DNA of 46,819 nt from Pontibacterium sp049599735 (GCA_049599735.1 JBMYOX010000019.1:1-46819); one strand, 5' to 3'; shown: positions 1 through 8,742, counted from the first letter of the stretch. The notes: a model not told the origin generated them from the letters alone. Made by a program: numbers and translations.

Positions 1-2
1 GC

Positions 3-221
3 AATCGGGCTGAACCCTGGCACGTCACTGATGCACCGGATGATTTTATAAATGCACAAATCAAAGGCATTGTGGGTATAGAAATTCCTGTAAATGCCAT
101 TGAAGGGAAATGGAAAATCAGCCAGAACCGCTCTACTGCAGATCAGCAAGGTGTTATCGACGGACTTAAAGCAGAGAACAGTTGTCCGGCAATGATGAAG
201 CTGGTTAGTGGCGTTGAATAA
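3..221 (+). CDS. PaiB-like FMN-binding regulator, C-terminal fragment
   Basis: Reading frame 3 is open from the window edge to the TAA at 219-221 and encodes the last 72 residues of a protein whose start lies outside the window. The visible part contains PWH..DAPDDFI, a GIVGIEIPV strand and GKWKISQNRS followed by GVIDGL. These are the hallmarks of the C-terminal half of the PaiB / FMN-binding negative transcriptional regulator family, a flavin-reductase-like split barrel. In Bacillus PaiB is linked to repression of sporulation and degradative enzyme genes; in proteobacteria the role is mostly untested. The gene ends before a strong hairpin shared with the convergent permease gene. The family call is from remembered motifs and the fragment is short, but the pattern is distinctive. 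Confidence 0.75.
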   Translation, partial: NRAEPWHVTDAPDDFINAQIKGIVGIEIPVNAIEGKWKISQNRSTADQQGVIDGLKAENSCPAMMKLVSGVE

Positions 222-351
222 GTCTAATAATGATAGTGCAATCAGCATCATCAACTGATTGATCTAAAACGCTTTTTAAATTATTTTGTGCTTCAGTAAA
301 ATGTCGGTGGGGTGCTTAGAGAATCATAAGCAGGGTTTGTGTCTTCAGAAC

Positions 352-387
352 AAAAAGGGGCGATGAATTCATTCATCGCCCCTTTTT
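352..387. terminator. Bidirectional intrinsic terminator
   Basis: A perfect 16-bp inverted repeat (arms 352-367 and 372-387, loop TTCA) has a GC-rich core, GGGGCGATGAA paired with TTCATCGCCCC. It is flanked by A5 on the left and T5 on the right, so it can act on both strands. It sits between the PaiB-like gene (+) and the convergent permease gene (-). Confidence 0.88.
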
Positions 388-475
388 ATGTTGTGCTACA
401 GATTTAGCCTTTGAAAGCCGAATACTCTGATTGAAGCAGCATTTTTAGCTTTATCCGCAGGTTAAGCTGTCAGTT

Positions 476-1960
476 TCAGGCAGAACCGCCCAGACTTTCA
501 GCTTTTTTGCCATCAAAAGCACCTTCGGCTTCGGTGCTTTGTGCAGCAGCAGGCTGAGGCTGTTTATCCGGCAGCTCACTATCATTACCGTTTGCAAAGA
601 TGATTTCATCCTCAGGAGCATGGCGGCCCATCAGTTTGGGGCGTTCGATAAAGAAGTAAAGAACCAGACCAATAACCACTGCGTAAACCGTTGATTTAGG
701 GTCCGGCATAGCCAGCGTAACCGCGATAATACCGGCAACACCGCGTTCAGTTGGATTCTTTAACTGCTCCATACCTACCATGATGCAAATATAAGCGGTC
801 AGGATCAGCGTGAGTGACAAAGCGATTGGCAATACCGGTTTAAACAGGGTTACCAGAGGTAGTACAAACAGGGCAACCAGACCTGTTATCCAGAAGGTAC
901 CGCCGCCGCTGTAGATAGAGTCCATTGCCTTGCGGCCCATGGCGTAACGTTCTGCTACGGTTGCATGGGCGGCTGTCCATAAAGGTCCGGCCAGACCTGG
1001 CCAGGGAGCCAGAAATGCATGCATTAAGTTACGCAGGGCAGTCACCAGGTGAACACGGTCAACGTTTTCTTCAATAGACTCATCCTGGCGCAGGTGATCA
1101 ACACGTTTAACCAGGGTGAAGCCCACAATGATGTCACCAAAAGCAATAACGTAGGCAATGATTGCGGTTGGAATTGCCAGCAGGAACACATCCCAGCCAG
1201 GGAAACCTACTGTGAATGTCAGGTAATTCAGCATCAGGGCAAAGTCTGGTTGAGTAATGCCCCATTCGATAGATGGAGTTGCATACTCGCCGGTACCCCA
1301 ACCAATCAGCATGGCAATGATCATGCCCGGAACCATACCGAAGTTGGCAATTTTTTTCGCCAGCGGACTAACGTTCACCACGTTTTTAAATGACAGGGAA
1401 AAGAGAATGTAGGCAGAAATCAGTGCGCCAATCAGCAGGGAAATCGGAGTGGCATCCACGCGCCCGCCAACTTTTAACTCACCCATCAGGGCCGCGATAC
1501 CGGCACCGATAATAATACCGGCTTTCAGGGAGTTCGGAATAATCTCAACGAGCTTAGAGCCGAGCCGGGTGATGCCCAGAATAAAGAAGATAATAGTGAC
1601 TTCCAGTTGCAGGGCAAACAGGGCTTTGATGGCCTCGGGGCCGGGTTCAAAACCTTTTAAGTAGAGCAGCACAACAGGAATAGCGGGTGTAATCCAGCCA
1701 GGCACCAGCGGTACGCCCAGCATGGCAGGTAGTACGTAACCTACACCGGCAACAAAGGTAAATGCCAATGCGGCTTCGTAAGGCATACCTAAGTATTTTT
1801 CCAGTAAAGGAATCATCGCCAGGCCGACCACAAACATGATCAGGCCCTGGATCATCTCGGGTGTTTCCCAGTCGAAGTGTACAAAGGGCAGTCGAATTTT
1901 AAAGGGGCCGAATGGCCAGTAGGGTTGTTCTGCGCCTTCCTGGCGTTTGATCAGTGCCAT
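476..1960 (-). CDS. Putative nucleobase-type (NCS2/SLC23-like) permease
   Basis: This 494-residue protein is almost entirely hydrophobic and has roughly 11-13 membrane segments between residues 35 and 460. A short polar N-terminus (MALIKRQEG) precedes them and a charged, A/E/Q-rich cytoplasmic tail follows. The glycine-rich helices (VAGVGYVLPAMLGVPLVPGW, KAGIIIGAGIAALMGEL) and a central PTAIIAYVIAFGDIIVGF segment resemble the NCS2/SLC23 and SulP fold, whose members carry xanthine, uracil, ascorbate or sulfate. The substrate cannot be read from sequence. The start has a good Shine-Dalgarno (AAGGAAAG) upstream on the minus strand. The gene is monocistronic and shares the terminator at 352-387. 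The superfamily assignment is moderately secure; a plain 'inner-membrane permease' would be the conservative call. Confidence 0.65.
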   Translation of the reverse strand: MALIKRQEGAEQPYWPFGPFKIRLPFVHFDWETPEMIQGLIMFVVGLAMIPLLEKYLGMPYEAALAFTFVAGVGYVLPAMLGVPLVPGWITPAIPVVLLYLKGFEPGPEAIKALFALQLEVTIIFFILGITRLGSKLVEIIPNSLKAGIIIGAGIAALMGELKVGGRVDATPISLLIGALISAYILFSLSFKNVVNVSPLAKKIANFGMVPGMIIAMLIGWGTGEYATPSIEWGITQPDFALMLNYLTFTVGFPGWDVFLLAIPTAIIAYVIAFGDIIVGFTLVKRVDHLRQDESIEENVDRVHLVTALRNLMHAFLAPWPGLAGPLWTAAHATVAERYAMGRKAMDSIYSGGGTFWITGLVALFVLPLVTLFKPVLPIALSLTLILTAYICIMVGMEQLKNPTERGVAGIIAVTLAMPDPKSTVYAVVIGLVLYFFIERPKLMGRHAPEDEIIFANGNDSELPDKQPQPAAAQSTEAEGAFDGKKAESLGGSA

Positions 1961-2457
1961 GATTGCTTTCCTTATTTCTGATTATGCTTTGCTGCTGTCA
2001 GCCTTGACGGGCCAGGTAGCCTTAAGCGGTGCTGTAGCGGGATTAAATTTCACACCGTGCAGTAAACAGGAAAAGTACAAACAGACTTTGTCTGAAATCT
2101 TACGAATTGTAACGGGGTGCTCAGAGGACAAGGTGATGCCCGCCTGCTGATTGCCGGGATCGATGGCTTAAGGGTTGCTTTTAAAGGGAGGCGCTTAAAA
2201 GAAAACCGCCGCTTCAGAAGGGGCCTGCTATACAGAGGATTAGTGCTTTTTATGCGACAGCATAACAAAAAGCTGTGCTGTATTAAGGGGAGGACATCTT
2301 AAAAAGGCGACCTATTGCCTGTGTATTGCATGCGTTTGAATCTGTTAAAGTAGCGGGGGTTGAAGTGGCTGCTTATGCTTAAAGCCGCTAACTAATAATA
2401 AAAGAAACCCGCAGTTTGCAGGGCAGGACTGTCAGGTTGTACCGAGTTTACCCACCG
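1961..2457. other. Gene-free region upstream of the permease
   Basis: About 500 bases lie upstream of the minus-strand permease and before the ADH remnant. Short ORFs occur on both strands, but none has a convincing ribosome-binding site or recognisable protein. A 13-bp inverted repeat (CAGAC-TTT-GTCTG, 2082-2094) lies about 120 bases upstream of the permease start and could be an operator. I looked for a purine or xanthine riboswitch in the leader and could not recognise one by eye. Confidence 0.4.
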
Positions 2458-2673
2458 ATGAGTCATGGCATCTTAAATTTCAGGAAATTTGTTTTTCCTG
2501 AAATTATTTTTGGTGCTGGCGTGCGTAAAGCTATCGCCAGTTATCCCCGTACTTTTGGCGCCTGGCGCAGAGCCGCCTCACTGATTACGGGGGCCTTAGT
2601 CAGCCTGTCACGCCGGTTCATAGGGAAGAGTTCCACAGTTGTTGAGTTTAAATGGCTGGCCTGCAGTTGTTAA
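2458..2673 (+). pseudogene. Remnant of iron-containing alcohol dehydrogenase N-terminus
   Basis: From the ATG at 2458 the frame reads MSHGILNFRKFVFPEIIFGAG and continues VRKAIASYPRTFGAWRRA. This resembles the N-terminus of group III Fe-containing alcohol dehydrogenases, which typically begin KFVxPExIFGxG..R...xYAxxFGAxR before the nucleotide-binding strand. After about 42 residues the similarity is lost and the frame stops at 2673, whereas an intact enzyme is about 380 residues. No Fe-ligand region (the D...H...H...H pattern) follows, because the next gene begins at 2746. I infer a decayed gene left by an internal deletion. The similarity is from memory and should be confirmed by a translated search. 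Confidence 0.5.
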
Positions 2674-2745
2674 TAGATGTTGTTCTGGCGTGGTAGAGTA
2701 ACGCCGGGATAACGGTTGTTTTTGTGATTAAAAGGACATAAGGGA

Positions 2746-4581
2746 ATGCTGTTTTTTAAATTGCTGTATCGGTTGGGAATACCTGTAGTACTGACATTAA
2801 GCGGCCCGGCTGCGGTGGCGGATGAGCATGATACGGATTGTCAGATGATGCTGGCAGCACAGGATTATCATCAGGCATTGCCTCAGTGCCGCTTTGAGGC
2901 AGAGATCGGGAATGCTGACTCGGCTTTCTCGCTTGCGGTTTTTTATGCGCGCGGACAGGGAGGGCTGAAAGCAGATTATAGCGAGTCTGCCCTGTGGCTG
3001 GCTCAGGCGGCAGAAGCGGGTCATGCTGAAGCCGCTTACAATCTTGCCGTGGCCTACACGCAGGGTAAAGGTGTGACAGCGGATATTCGTCAGGCGATTC
3101 CCTGGTTTAAACAGTCTGCAAGCGGGGGTAATGCCAAAGCACAACGTGACCTGGCGACGCTTTTCTCTGAAGGGGTGGGGGTTGAGAAAAACCTCGCTAA
3201 AGCGTTTTCGCTCTATCAGCGTTCAGCAGAGCAGGGTTTGCTGGAAAGCCAGCTTAAGACAGGCCTGATGCTGCTACAGGGGGAAGGCACTGAACAAAAC
3301 ACCGAACAGGCGATTTTCTGGCTGGAAAAAGCAGCGCTGGAAGGCGACCCGGTCGCCCAGTACAGTCTGGGGCTGGCTCAGTCTTCACGTTTTCCGGAGG
3401 AAAGTGCCTACTGGTACAGGGAATCGGCAGAACAGGGGAATGCTTATGCGATGTACAACCTGTCGCTGTTTTACCTGCAGGGCAAGGGTGTCGCGAAAAA
3501 TTTGCAGAAGGCGCTGGACTGGGCCGATAAGAGCATCCTGGCAGGCGCACCTGGCAGCGAAGATCTCAAACAGGAAATCTTACAGTTAGTTGCCGGTGCA
3601 CAGCAGGCCTCAGACTGGTCCGGATCGTCAGAGCCTATGACCGCAGAGAACCCGGTTACGGATGATGTGGCTACGGGGGATGTGACGGCTATTGAACCGG
3701 CTACTGAAGATCGCTACGCAGAACCGGTGCCTGAAGCAAGGGCGATGACAGACACTGTTTTTTCAGAGGCGCTGATGGCAGAGAAACTGACCGTAAAAAA
3801 TGTTGTTGTGCAGGGCAGGCAGTGGCTGTTGAAACAGCCGGATCCGGATTATGTGATTCAGCTTGCACGTGTACCTGATGAAAAAGCGGCATTTGATTAT
3901 TTGAATCAGCATCAACTGACGGGAGCTTTAACGATCTATCGTGAAGAACTGCCGGATAAAATCAGTTATCTGATTGTTCAGGGTGTTTATCAAACAGTTG
4001 CTGCAGCAAATGTCGGTATCAGCTATCTTCCGGAAGCCATTCGACGGTATAAGCCCTGGGTACGAAGTTATGCACATTTAAAGCAGGTGCTGGGGAAGGC
4101 GGGGCCGTCAGCTGTTAACGCGACTGCGCCTGCCTCTGAAGTCGCGGCGCTGAGCGTTAAAGCCACCGGAGAGCGCCTGATTTCCCTTCCCGTCGAACCT
4201 GCAGGTGCCGGGAGGGAAATTGTCGGAATAAACAAGGATGAGTTGTTTGAAAGTGGGGAAGTGTCGGGTGACTGGCTCTTGGAAAAATCCCGTAGTCGTA
4301 TAGTTGTTCAGCTTATGACGGTGCTGCGTTCGCGATCAGAGCAGCTTAAGGCCTACCTGAAACGTCATAAGCTGGAAACAAAAACGGTGTTTTATCACAC
4401 TCAGTCAGATGCACAGGCCTATACTGTGCTTTTGTACGGGGCTTCATTTGAGGATAAGTCTGAGGCCTACAAGCTTATTAAGAAGCTACCTCCGGCGATT
4501 CGGCGCGCTAAACCCTGGGCGCGCAGTTACGGATCATTGCAGGATAAATACCGCCCGGTTAACGGCGTGCAGGACGGGTAA
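2746..4581 (+). CDS. Sel1-repeat protein with two SPOR domains
   Basis: This 611-residue envelope protein has a signal peptide (residues 1 to about 25, LGIPVVLTLSGPAAVADE) followed by about six Sel1-like (TPR-type) repeats at about 55-275. They show the usual A..A...LA..Y..G.GV..D...A..W...AA..G spacing. A low-complexity acidic linker (about 285-345) leads to two SPOR-like domains at about 360-448 and 515-603. Both SPOR copies end in nearly the same motif, PAIRRYKPWVRSYAHL and PAIRRAKPWARSYGSL, which matches the W-R-S ending of DamX-type SPOR domains. SPOR domains bind denuded septal peptidoglycan, so a role at the division site or in cell-wall remodelling is likely. The start is supported by AAAAGGACATAAGGGA upstream. 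The gene lies 42 bases before srkA. Exact function is unknown. Confidence 0.8.
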   Translation: MLFFKLLYRLGIPVVLTLSGPAAVADEHDTDCQMMLAAQDYHQALPQCRFEAEIGNADSAFSLAVFYARGQGGLKADYSESALWLAQAAEAGHAEAAYNLAVAYTQGKGVTADIRQAIPWFKQSASGGNAKAQRDLATLFSEGVGVEKNLAKAFSLYQRSAEQGLLESQLKTGLMLLQGEGTEQNTEQAIFWLEKAALEGDPVAQYSLGLAQSSRFPEESAYWYRESAEQGNAYAMYNLSLFYLQGKGVAKNLQKALDWADKSILAGAPGSEDLKQEILQLVAGAQQASDWSGSSEPMTAENPVTDDVATGDVTAIEPATEDRYAEPVPEARAMTDTVFSEALMAEKLTVKNVVVQGRQWLLKQPDPDYVIQLARVPDEKAAFDYLNQHQLTGALTIYREELPDKISYLIVQGVYQTVAAANVGISYLPEAIRRYKPWVRSYAHLKQVLGKAGPSAVNATAPASEVAALSVKATGERLISLPVEPAGAGREIVGINKDELFESGEVSGDWLLEKSRSRIVVQLMTVLRSRSEQLKAYLKRHKLETKTVFYHTQSDAQAYTVLLYGASFEDKSEAYKLIKKLPPAIRRAKPWARSYGSLQDKYRPVNGVQDG

Positions 4582-4623
4582 ATATTAATCTCAGGGCTGT
4601 TGTCAGCCACAACGTGAGTACTT

Positions 4624-5607
4624 ATGTCTGAAAATCCCCATCCGTTTGAGACTCTGACGCCCGGTTTTATTCTGGATGCCGTAGAGAGCCTGGGTTACTG
4701 GAGTGATGGCCGTAGCTTCCCCTTAAATAGCTATGAAAACCGTGTTTACCAGGTAGGCATTGAAGAGTCGGAACCGCTGATTGCCAAGTTTTACCGGCCG
4801 GGGCGCTGGAGTGATGAGCAAATCCTTGAAGAGCATGAATTCTGTTTTGAGCTGGTAGAGCATGAATTGCCGGTTGTGGCACCTGTTATCAAAGACGGCA
4901 CTAGTCTGTTTCACAGTAAGGGTTTCAGGTTCGCGTTTTTCCCCCGAAAAGGTGGGCATGCCCCTGAACTGGATAACCTGGATAATCTCTTTGTGCTGGG
5001 ACGATTGCTGGGGCGTATGCACCTGGTGGGCGGCGTTAAACCGTTTCAGCATCGTCCGTCTATTGATGTAAAAACCTACGGCTACGACAGTGTGGCTTTT
5101 ATTAGCGAGCATTTTATTCCTGCATCTTTAAAGGCCTCTTATGATTCTTTAACCGCAGACATTCTAACGTTGATAGAAGAGACCCTTAGCCGGGTGGGTG
5201 ATGTGCGGAAAATCCGGGTACACGGGGATTGTCATGGCGGCAATATGCTATGGCGAGATGATGCACCACATTTTGTCGATTTTGATGATGCGCGTATGGC
5301 ACCTTCTATTCAGGATATCTGGATGTTGCTATCAGGCAACCGCGCTGAGCAACTGGCGCAGATTTCGGAAATTATTGAAGGTTATAACGAGTTTAATGAT
5401 TTTCAGGTTAAAGAGCTGCAACTGACCGAGGCCATGCGAACTTTACGTATGTTGTATTATGCAGCCTGGCTGGCCCGTCGCTGGGAAGACCCTGCTTTTC
5501 CACATAGTTTTACCTGGTTTAATACCGAGCGTTACTGGGGTGAACATATTCTTGAATTACGCGAGCAGTTTTCAGCCTTGCAGGAACCGGGCCTGACATT
5601 GGTTTAG
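4624..5607 (+). CDS. srkA: Stress response kinase SrkA (YihE/RdoA family)
   Basis: This 327-residue cytoplasmic protein has an aminoglycoside-phosphotransferase/choline-kinase fold. The catalytic loop is H200-G-D202-x-x-x-G-x-N207 (HGDCHGGN) and the Mg-binding loop is D219-F-D221-D222 (DFDDARMAP). The N-terminal part has the typical NSYENRVYQVG phosphate-loop region and IAKFYRPGRWS, which supplies the ATP-binding lysine. Length and motif spacing match E. coli SrkA, a Ser/Thr kinase that protects against stress-induced death, including MazF-dependent death. In E. coli srkA is followed by dsbA; here it is followed by dnaX after an 84-base gap, so any redox link is not carried by the local context. 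Identity is confident. Confidence 0.9.
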   Translation: MSENPHPFETLTPGFILDAVESLGYWSDGRSFPLNSYENRVYQVGIEESEPLIAKFYRPGRWSDEQILEEHEFCFELVEHELPVVAPVIKDGTSLFHSKGFRFAFFPRKGGHAPELDNLDNLFVLGRLLGRMHLVGGVKPFQHRPSIDVKTYGYDSVAFISEHFIPASLKASYDSLTADILTLIEETLSRVGDVRKIRVHGDCHGGNMLWRDDAPHFVDFDDARMAPSIQDIWMLLSGNRAEQLAQISEIIEGYNEFNDFQVKELQLTEAMRTLRMLYYAAWLARRWEDPAFPHSFTWFNTERYWGEHILELREQFSALQEPGLTLV

Positions 5608-5691
5608 CGGCTTAAGGCTGGCGTAAGCACGGCCTAACCGGTAGCATAAGCCGCTGTTTATCCGTTTCTATAACACCCGTGATGTGAGTCG

Positions 5692-7785
5692 ATGAGTTAT
5701 CAGGTATTAGCCCGTAAATGGCGCCCCAGACGTTTTCAGGAAATGGTCGGACAGGCGCATGTTCTGAAAGCATTAGTAAATGCGCTGGATGATGATCGTC
5801 TGCATCACGCTTATTTATTTACCGGTACGCGAGGGGTGGGTAAAACATCCTTGGCGCGTTTGTTTGCCAAGGCTCTTAACTGTGAGCAGGGGGTGTCCTC
5901 CACGCCTTGTGGTGAATGTTCGGCCTGTCGTGCGATTGCTGAGGGGCGTTTTGTTGATCTGATTGAGGTTGATGCGGCCTCACGTACCAAAGTCGAAGAC
6001 ACCCGTGATCTGTTGGAAAATGTGCAGTATGCACCGACTCAGGGGCGTTATAAGGTCTACTTAATAGACGAAGTGCACATGCTTTCAACGCACTCGTTTA
6101 ATGCCCTGTTAAAAACCCTGGAAGAGCCACCACCGCACGTTAAGTTTTTGCTGGCAACCACTGACCCTCAAAAACTGCCGGTCACTATACTGTCACGCTG
6201 TCTGCAGTTTAATCTCAAGAATATGATTCCTGAGCGCATTGTTGATCACCTGAAATTTGTATTAGGTGAAGAACAGGTGCCTTACGAGCAGTCTGCACTT
6301 TGGTTGCTGGCACGTTCTGCCGATGGCTCTATGCGTGATGCAATGAGTCTGACCGATCAGGCCATTGCTTTTGGTGCCGGGGAAATTACCGAAGTTGATG
6401 TTCGCGCTATGCTGGGGACAATTGATCAGCGTCTGGTTTATCAGATGCTGGAATGTCTGGCTGAACACAATGCTCAGGGCTTGTTAGATGCCGTTAAAGA
6501 TCTGGCCCAATATTCGCCGGATTATAATACTGTGCTGGGTGATCTGATCAGCCTGTTGCACCGGATCGCGGTGGGCCAGGTACTGCCGGATGCGGTGGAT
6601 AACAGTATGGGCGATATGGAACAGGTAAAAAATCTGGCATCACGCCTGAGCGCCGAAGATTTGCAGTTGTATTATCAGGTGGCACTGATGGGCAGGAAAG
6701 ATTTGCCTTTTGTACCTGATGCCCGTGAAGGGCTGGAAATGGTGCTGTTACGTATGTTGGCGTTTCGACCGGCCGGTGTTGCGCCCGGAGCAACATCAAA
6801 ACCACCGGTTTCAGGGCATACAGTCGATAAGATTGAAGCAGCCCCGGCAATAGCAGCCCCGGAACCACAGACTGCTTCTATAAAAGCATCTGCAGCACAA
6901 GCACAAGCACCTGCGGCGCAGGCACAGTCATCAATGCCAGCAGCAGCGGTGCAGCCTGGAACTGTGCCGGTTGTTGAGGCTGCGCCTGTTGCTAAATCTG
7001 TTCCTGTAGCTGAGACTGTGCCCGAAATAAAAAAAGCGCCGGTTATCGCACAAGTGCCAGAGCCTGCGCAGCCTCAGATGCCGCCTTCAATTGCTGATAT
7101 TCCACCTTGGGAAGATATTCCTGCTGAGGTTTATGAAGCTTCTGAACCTATGGATAACAGACCACCGGGAGGTAAACCGGCAAAAAAGCCTGAACCTGCA
7201 CCAATGCCTCCCCGGATGGCCGTGCCTGTTCAGGCTCAACCACCTGCGCCTGCGGCTATAAAGCCTTCCCCGGGTGTAAAACAAAGTCTTAAAGTGCAGC
7301 CTTCGACTCAGACAAGCCCCCCCCTGGCAGAGACTGTTGCTTCGGGTGTGTTATCAAAGGATCTGGCGGAGACGTTACCGAAGTGTTTGGCTGAATTGAA
7401 GTTAGAAGATTGGGCACAACTGGCGGCTGTGATTGGCCTGAAGGGTATGGCGGCCAGTCTGGCAAATAACCTGTCGCTGGAGTCTAAGGAAGATTCCCGG
7501 TTAGTGTTTCATTACAACCCGGAGCAGAAAGCGCTGCTTAACGAGACACAACGTGAGCGCATTTCCGGTGCACTTAAAGATTATTTTGAAACCTCGCTTG
7601 AGGTAGAATTTGTACAAAGTGCCCAAACCCGTGAAACGCCCGATCTTTATTTACAGCGTAAAAAAGCTGAGCGGCTGGCTGAGGCGGTTGAAAGCATAAA
7701 AAATGATGAAACAGTGCAGCGCATCCAGCAGCAGTTTGATGCTGAGATAGACCTGGCATCTGTGGAACCGATTGATACGCATTAA
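5692..7785 (+). CDS. dnaX: DNA polymerase III subunits gamma and tau
   Basis: DnaX is the ATPase of the clamp loader that opens and loads the beta sliding clamp; full-length tau also dimerises the polymerase core and binds DnaB. In this 697-residue protein the AAA+ module carries Walker A G45-TRGVGKT, a zinc site (C64, C73, C76, C79), Walker B LIDEVH (124-129) and the SRC motif (about 171-173). A proline/alanine/glutamine-rich linker spans about 350-560, and the C-terminal tau-specific domains span about 565-697. The linker contains a perfect A-AAA-AAA heptamer at codons 447-448 that could produce a short gamma form (see the separate entry). The gene is first in a dnaX-ybaB-recR group, a conserved bacterial order, with an 18-base gap to ybaB. 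Confidence 0.97.
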   Translation: MSYQVLARKWRPRRFQEMVGQAHVLKALVNALDDDRLHHAYLFTGTRGVGKTSLARLFAKALNCEQGVSSTPCGECSACRAIAEGRFVDLIEVDAASRTKVEDTRDLLENVQYAPTQGRYKVYLIDEVHMLSTHSFNALLKTLEEPPPHVKFLLATTDPQKLPVTILSRCLQFNLKNMIPERIVDHLKFVLGEEQVPYEQSALWLLARSADGSMRDAMSLTDQAIAFGAGEITEVDVRAMLGTIDQRLVYQMLECLAEHNAQGLLDAVKDLAQYSPDYNTVLGDLISLLHRIAVGQVLPDAVDNSMGDMEQVKNLASRLSAEDLQLYYQVALMGRKDLPFVPDAREGLEMVLLRMLAFRPAGVAPGATSKPPVSGHTVDKIEAAPAIAAPEPQTASIKASAAQAQAPAAQAQSSMPAAAVQPGTVPVVEAAPVAKSVPVAETVPEIKKAPVIAQVPEPAQPQMPPSIADIPPWEDIPAEVYEASEPMDNRPPGGKPAKKPEPAPMPPRMAVPVQAQPPAPAAIKPSPGVKQSLKVQPSTQTSPPLAETVASGVLSKDLAETLPKCLAELKLEDWAQLAAVIGLKGMAASLANNLSLESKEDSRLVFHYNPEQKALLNETQRERISGALKDYFETSLEVEFVQSAQTRETPDLYLQRKKAERLAEAVESIKNDETVQRIQQQFDAEIDLASVEPIDTH
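7029..7097 (+). other. Candidate -1 programmed frameshift site in dnaX
   Basis: Bases 7029-7035 form A AAA AAA in the X-XXY-YYZ register of the dnaX frame (codons ATA AAA AAA). A -1 slip would enter a frame that reads 20 codons to a TGA at 7095-7097, giving a product of about 468 residues in place of 697. E. coli dnaX uses A AAA AAG at codons 428-430 to make gamma the same way. I do not see a strong downstream stem-loop or an obvious upstream Shine-Dalgarno stimulator, so efficiency is uncertain. Confidence 0.45.
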
Positions 7786-7803
7786 TAGCAGAGGAGAGTT
7801 TGA

Positions 7804-8130
7804 ATGATGAAAGGTGGAATGGGAAACCTGATGAAGCAGGCCCAGCAGATGCAAGAAAATATGCAGAAAGCCCAGGAAGAAATTGCCCGTTCTGAAGTGA
7901 TGGGAGAATCCGGTGCCGGTCTTGTCAAAATCACCATGAATGGTCGCCATGATGTACGTGTGGTTGAGCTGGATGACAGCCTGATGGAAGAAGATAAAGA
8001 AATTCTGGAAGATCTGATTGCTGCGGCTGTAAACGATGCAGTACGTAAAGTTGAAAGCAGCACTCAGGAAAAAATGGCAAAAATCACAGGCGGTATGCAG
8101 ATGCCCCCTGGTTTTAATATGCCGTTCTGA
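7804..8130 (+). CDS. ybaB: YbaB/EbfC family nucleoid-associated protein
   Basis: This 108-residue protein opens with glycine/methionine-rich MMKGGMGNLMKQAQQMQENM and a long helix, followed by VKITMNGRHDVRVVELD. It ends in a methionine/proline tail (GGMQMPPGFNMPF). This is the standard YbaB/EbfC layout, a dimeric 'tweezer' DNA-binding protein that coats DNA and affects gene expression. A strong ribosome-binding site (GAGGAGAG) precedes the start. The gene lies between dnaX and recR, the position expected in most bacteria, and is separated from recR by only 3 bases, so the three are probably cotranscribed and recR may be translationally coupled. Confidence 0.95.
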   Translation: MMKGGMGNLMKQAQQMQENMQKAQEEIARSEVMGESGAGLVKITMNGRHDVRVVELDDSLMEEDKEILEDLIAAAVNDAVRKVESSTQEKMAKITGGMQMPPGFNMPF

Positions 8131-8133
8131 TCC

Positions 8134-8733
8134 ATGTCCTTCAGCCCTTTATTACAGCAGTTGATTACAGCACTGCGTTGTTTGCCGGGTGTTGGTCCTA
8201 AGTCTGCGCAGCGTATGGCGTTTCATTTGCTGGAACGTGATCAGCAGGGGGCTCTGGCGCTGGCGCAAATACTGGAGCAGGCTATTGAAAAAATTGGTCG
8301 CTGCCAGATATGCCGCACGCTGTCAGAAGAACAGCGCTGTGATATCTGCTCATCGACAAATCGTGACCGCAGTTTACTCTGCGTACTGGAATCGCCGGTT
8401 GACCTTTTTGCCGTTGAGCAAACCGGTGGTTTTGGTGGTTTGTATTTTGTCCTGGGTGGCCATTTGTCGCCGATTGATGGCATAGGGCCGGATGATCTGG
8501 GTATTGATGAGCTGATGGCTCGCCTGGGGCAGGGTGAGGTCAAAGAACTGATACTGGCGACTAATCCGACGGTAGAAGGTGAGGCAACCGCACATTATAT
8601 CGCCGAACAGGTGCGTGAAATGGGTATTAAAATATCGCGTATTGCCCATGGTGTGCCTGTGGGTGGTGAGCTTGAATATGTTGACGGTGGCACCCTGGCG
8701 CATGCACTGGCCGGACGGCGCTCACTGATTTGA
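8134..8733 (+). CDS. recR: Recombination mediator RecR
   Basis: RecR acts with RecO (and RecF) to load RecA onto SSB-coated single-stranded gaps. The 199-residue protein has the helix-hairpin-helix LPGVGPKSAQRMAFHLL (17-33), a four-cysteine zinc finger (C57, C60, C69, C72) and a Toprim domain from about 80 to 175 (VLESPVDLFAVEQ, LATNPTVEGEATAHYI). The C-terminal GVPVGGELEYVDGGTLAHAL is the conserved Walker-B-like tail. Full length for the family. The ATG follows ybaB by 3 bases and rnd follows by 9 bases. Confidence 0.97.
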   Translation: MSFSPLLQQLITALRCLPGVGPKSAQRMAFHLLERDQQGALALAQILEQAIEKIGRCQICRTLSEEQRCDICSSTNRDRSLLCVLESPVDLFAVEQTGGFGGLYFVLGGHLSPIDGIGPDDLGIDELMARLGQGEVKELILATNPTVEGEATAHYIAEQVREMGIKISRIAHGVPVGGELEYVDGGTLAHALAGRRSLI

Positions 8734-8742
8734 GGACAGACC

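Noticed and set aside
2050..2268. 72-codon minus-strand ORF upstream of the permease
   Set aside because: It has no family, no ribosome-binding site and an arginine/serine/proline-rich composition typical of random frames.
2476..2505. Perfect 12-bp hairpin with a T-rich tail that looks like a terminator
   Set aside because: It lies inside the ADH-like frame, coding NFRKFVFPEI, and no gene ends before it, so it is better explained as a chance feature of the remnant.
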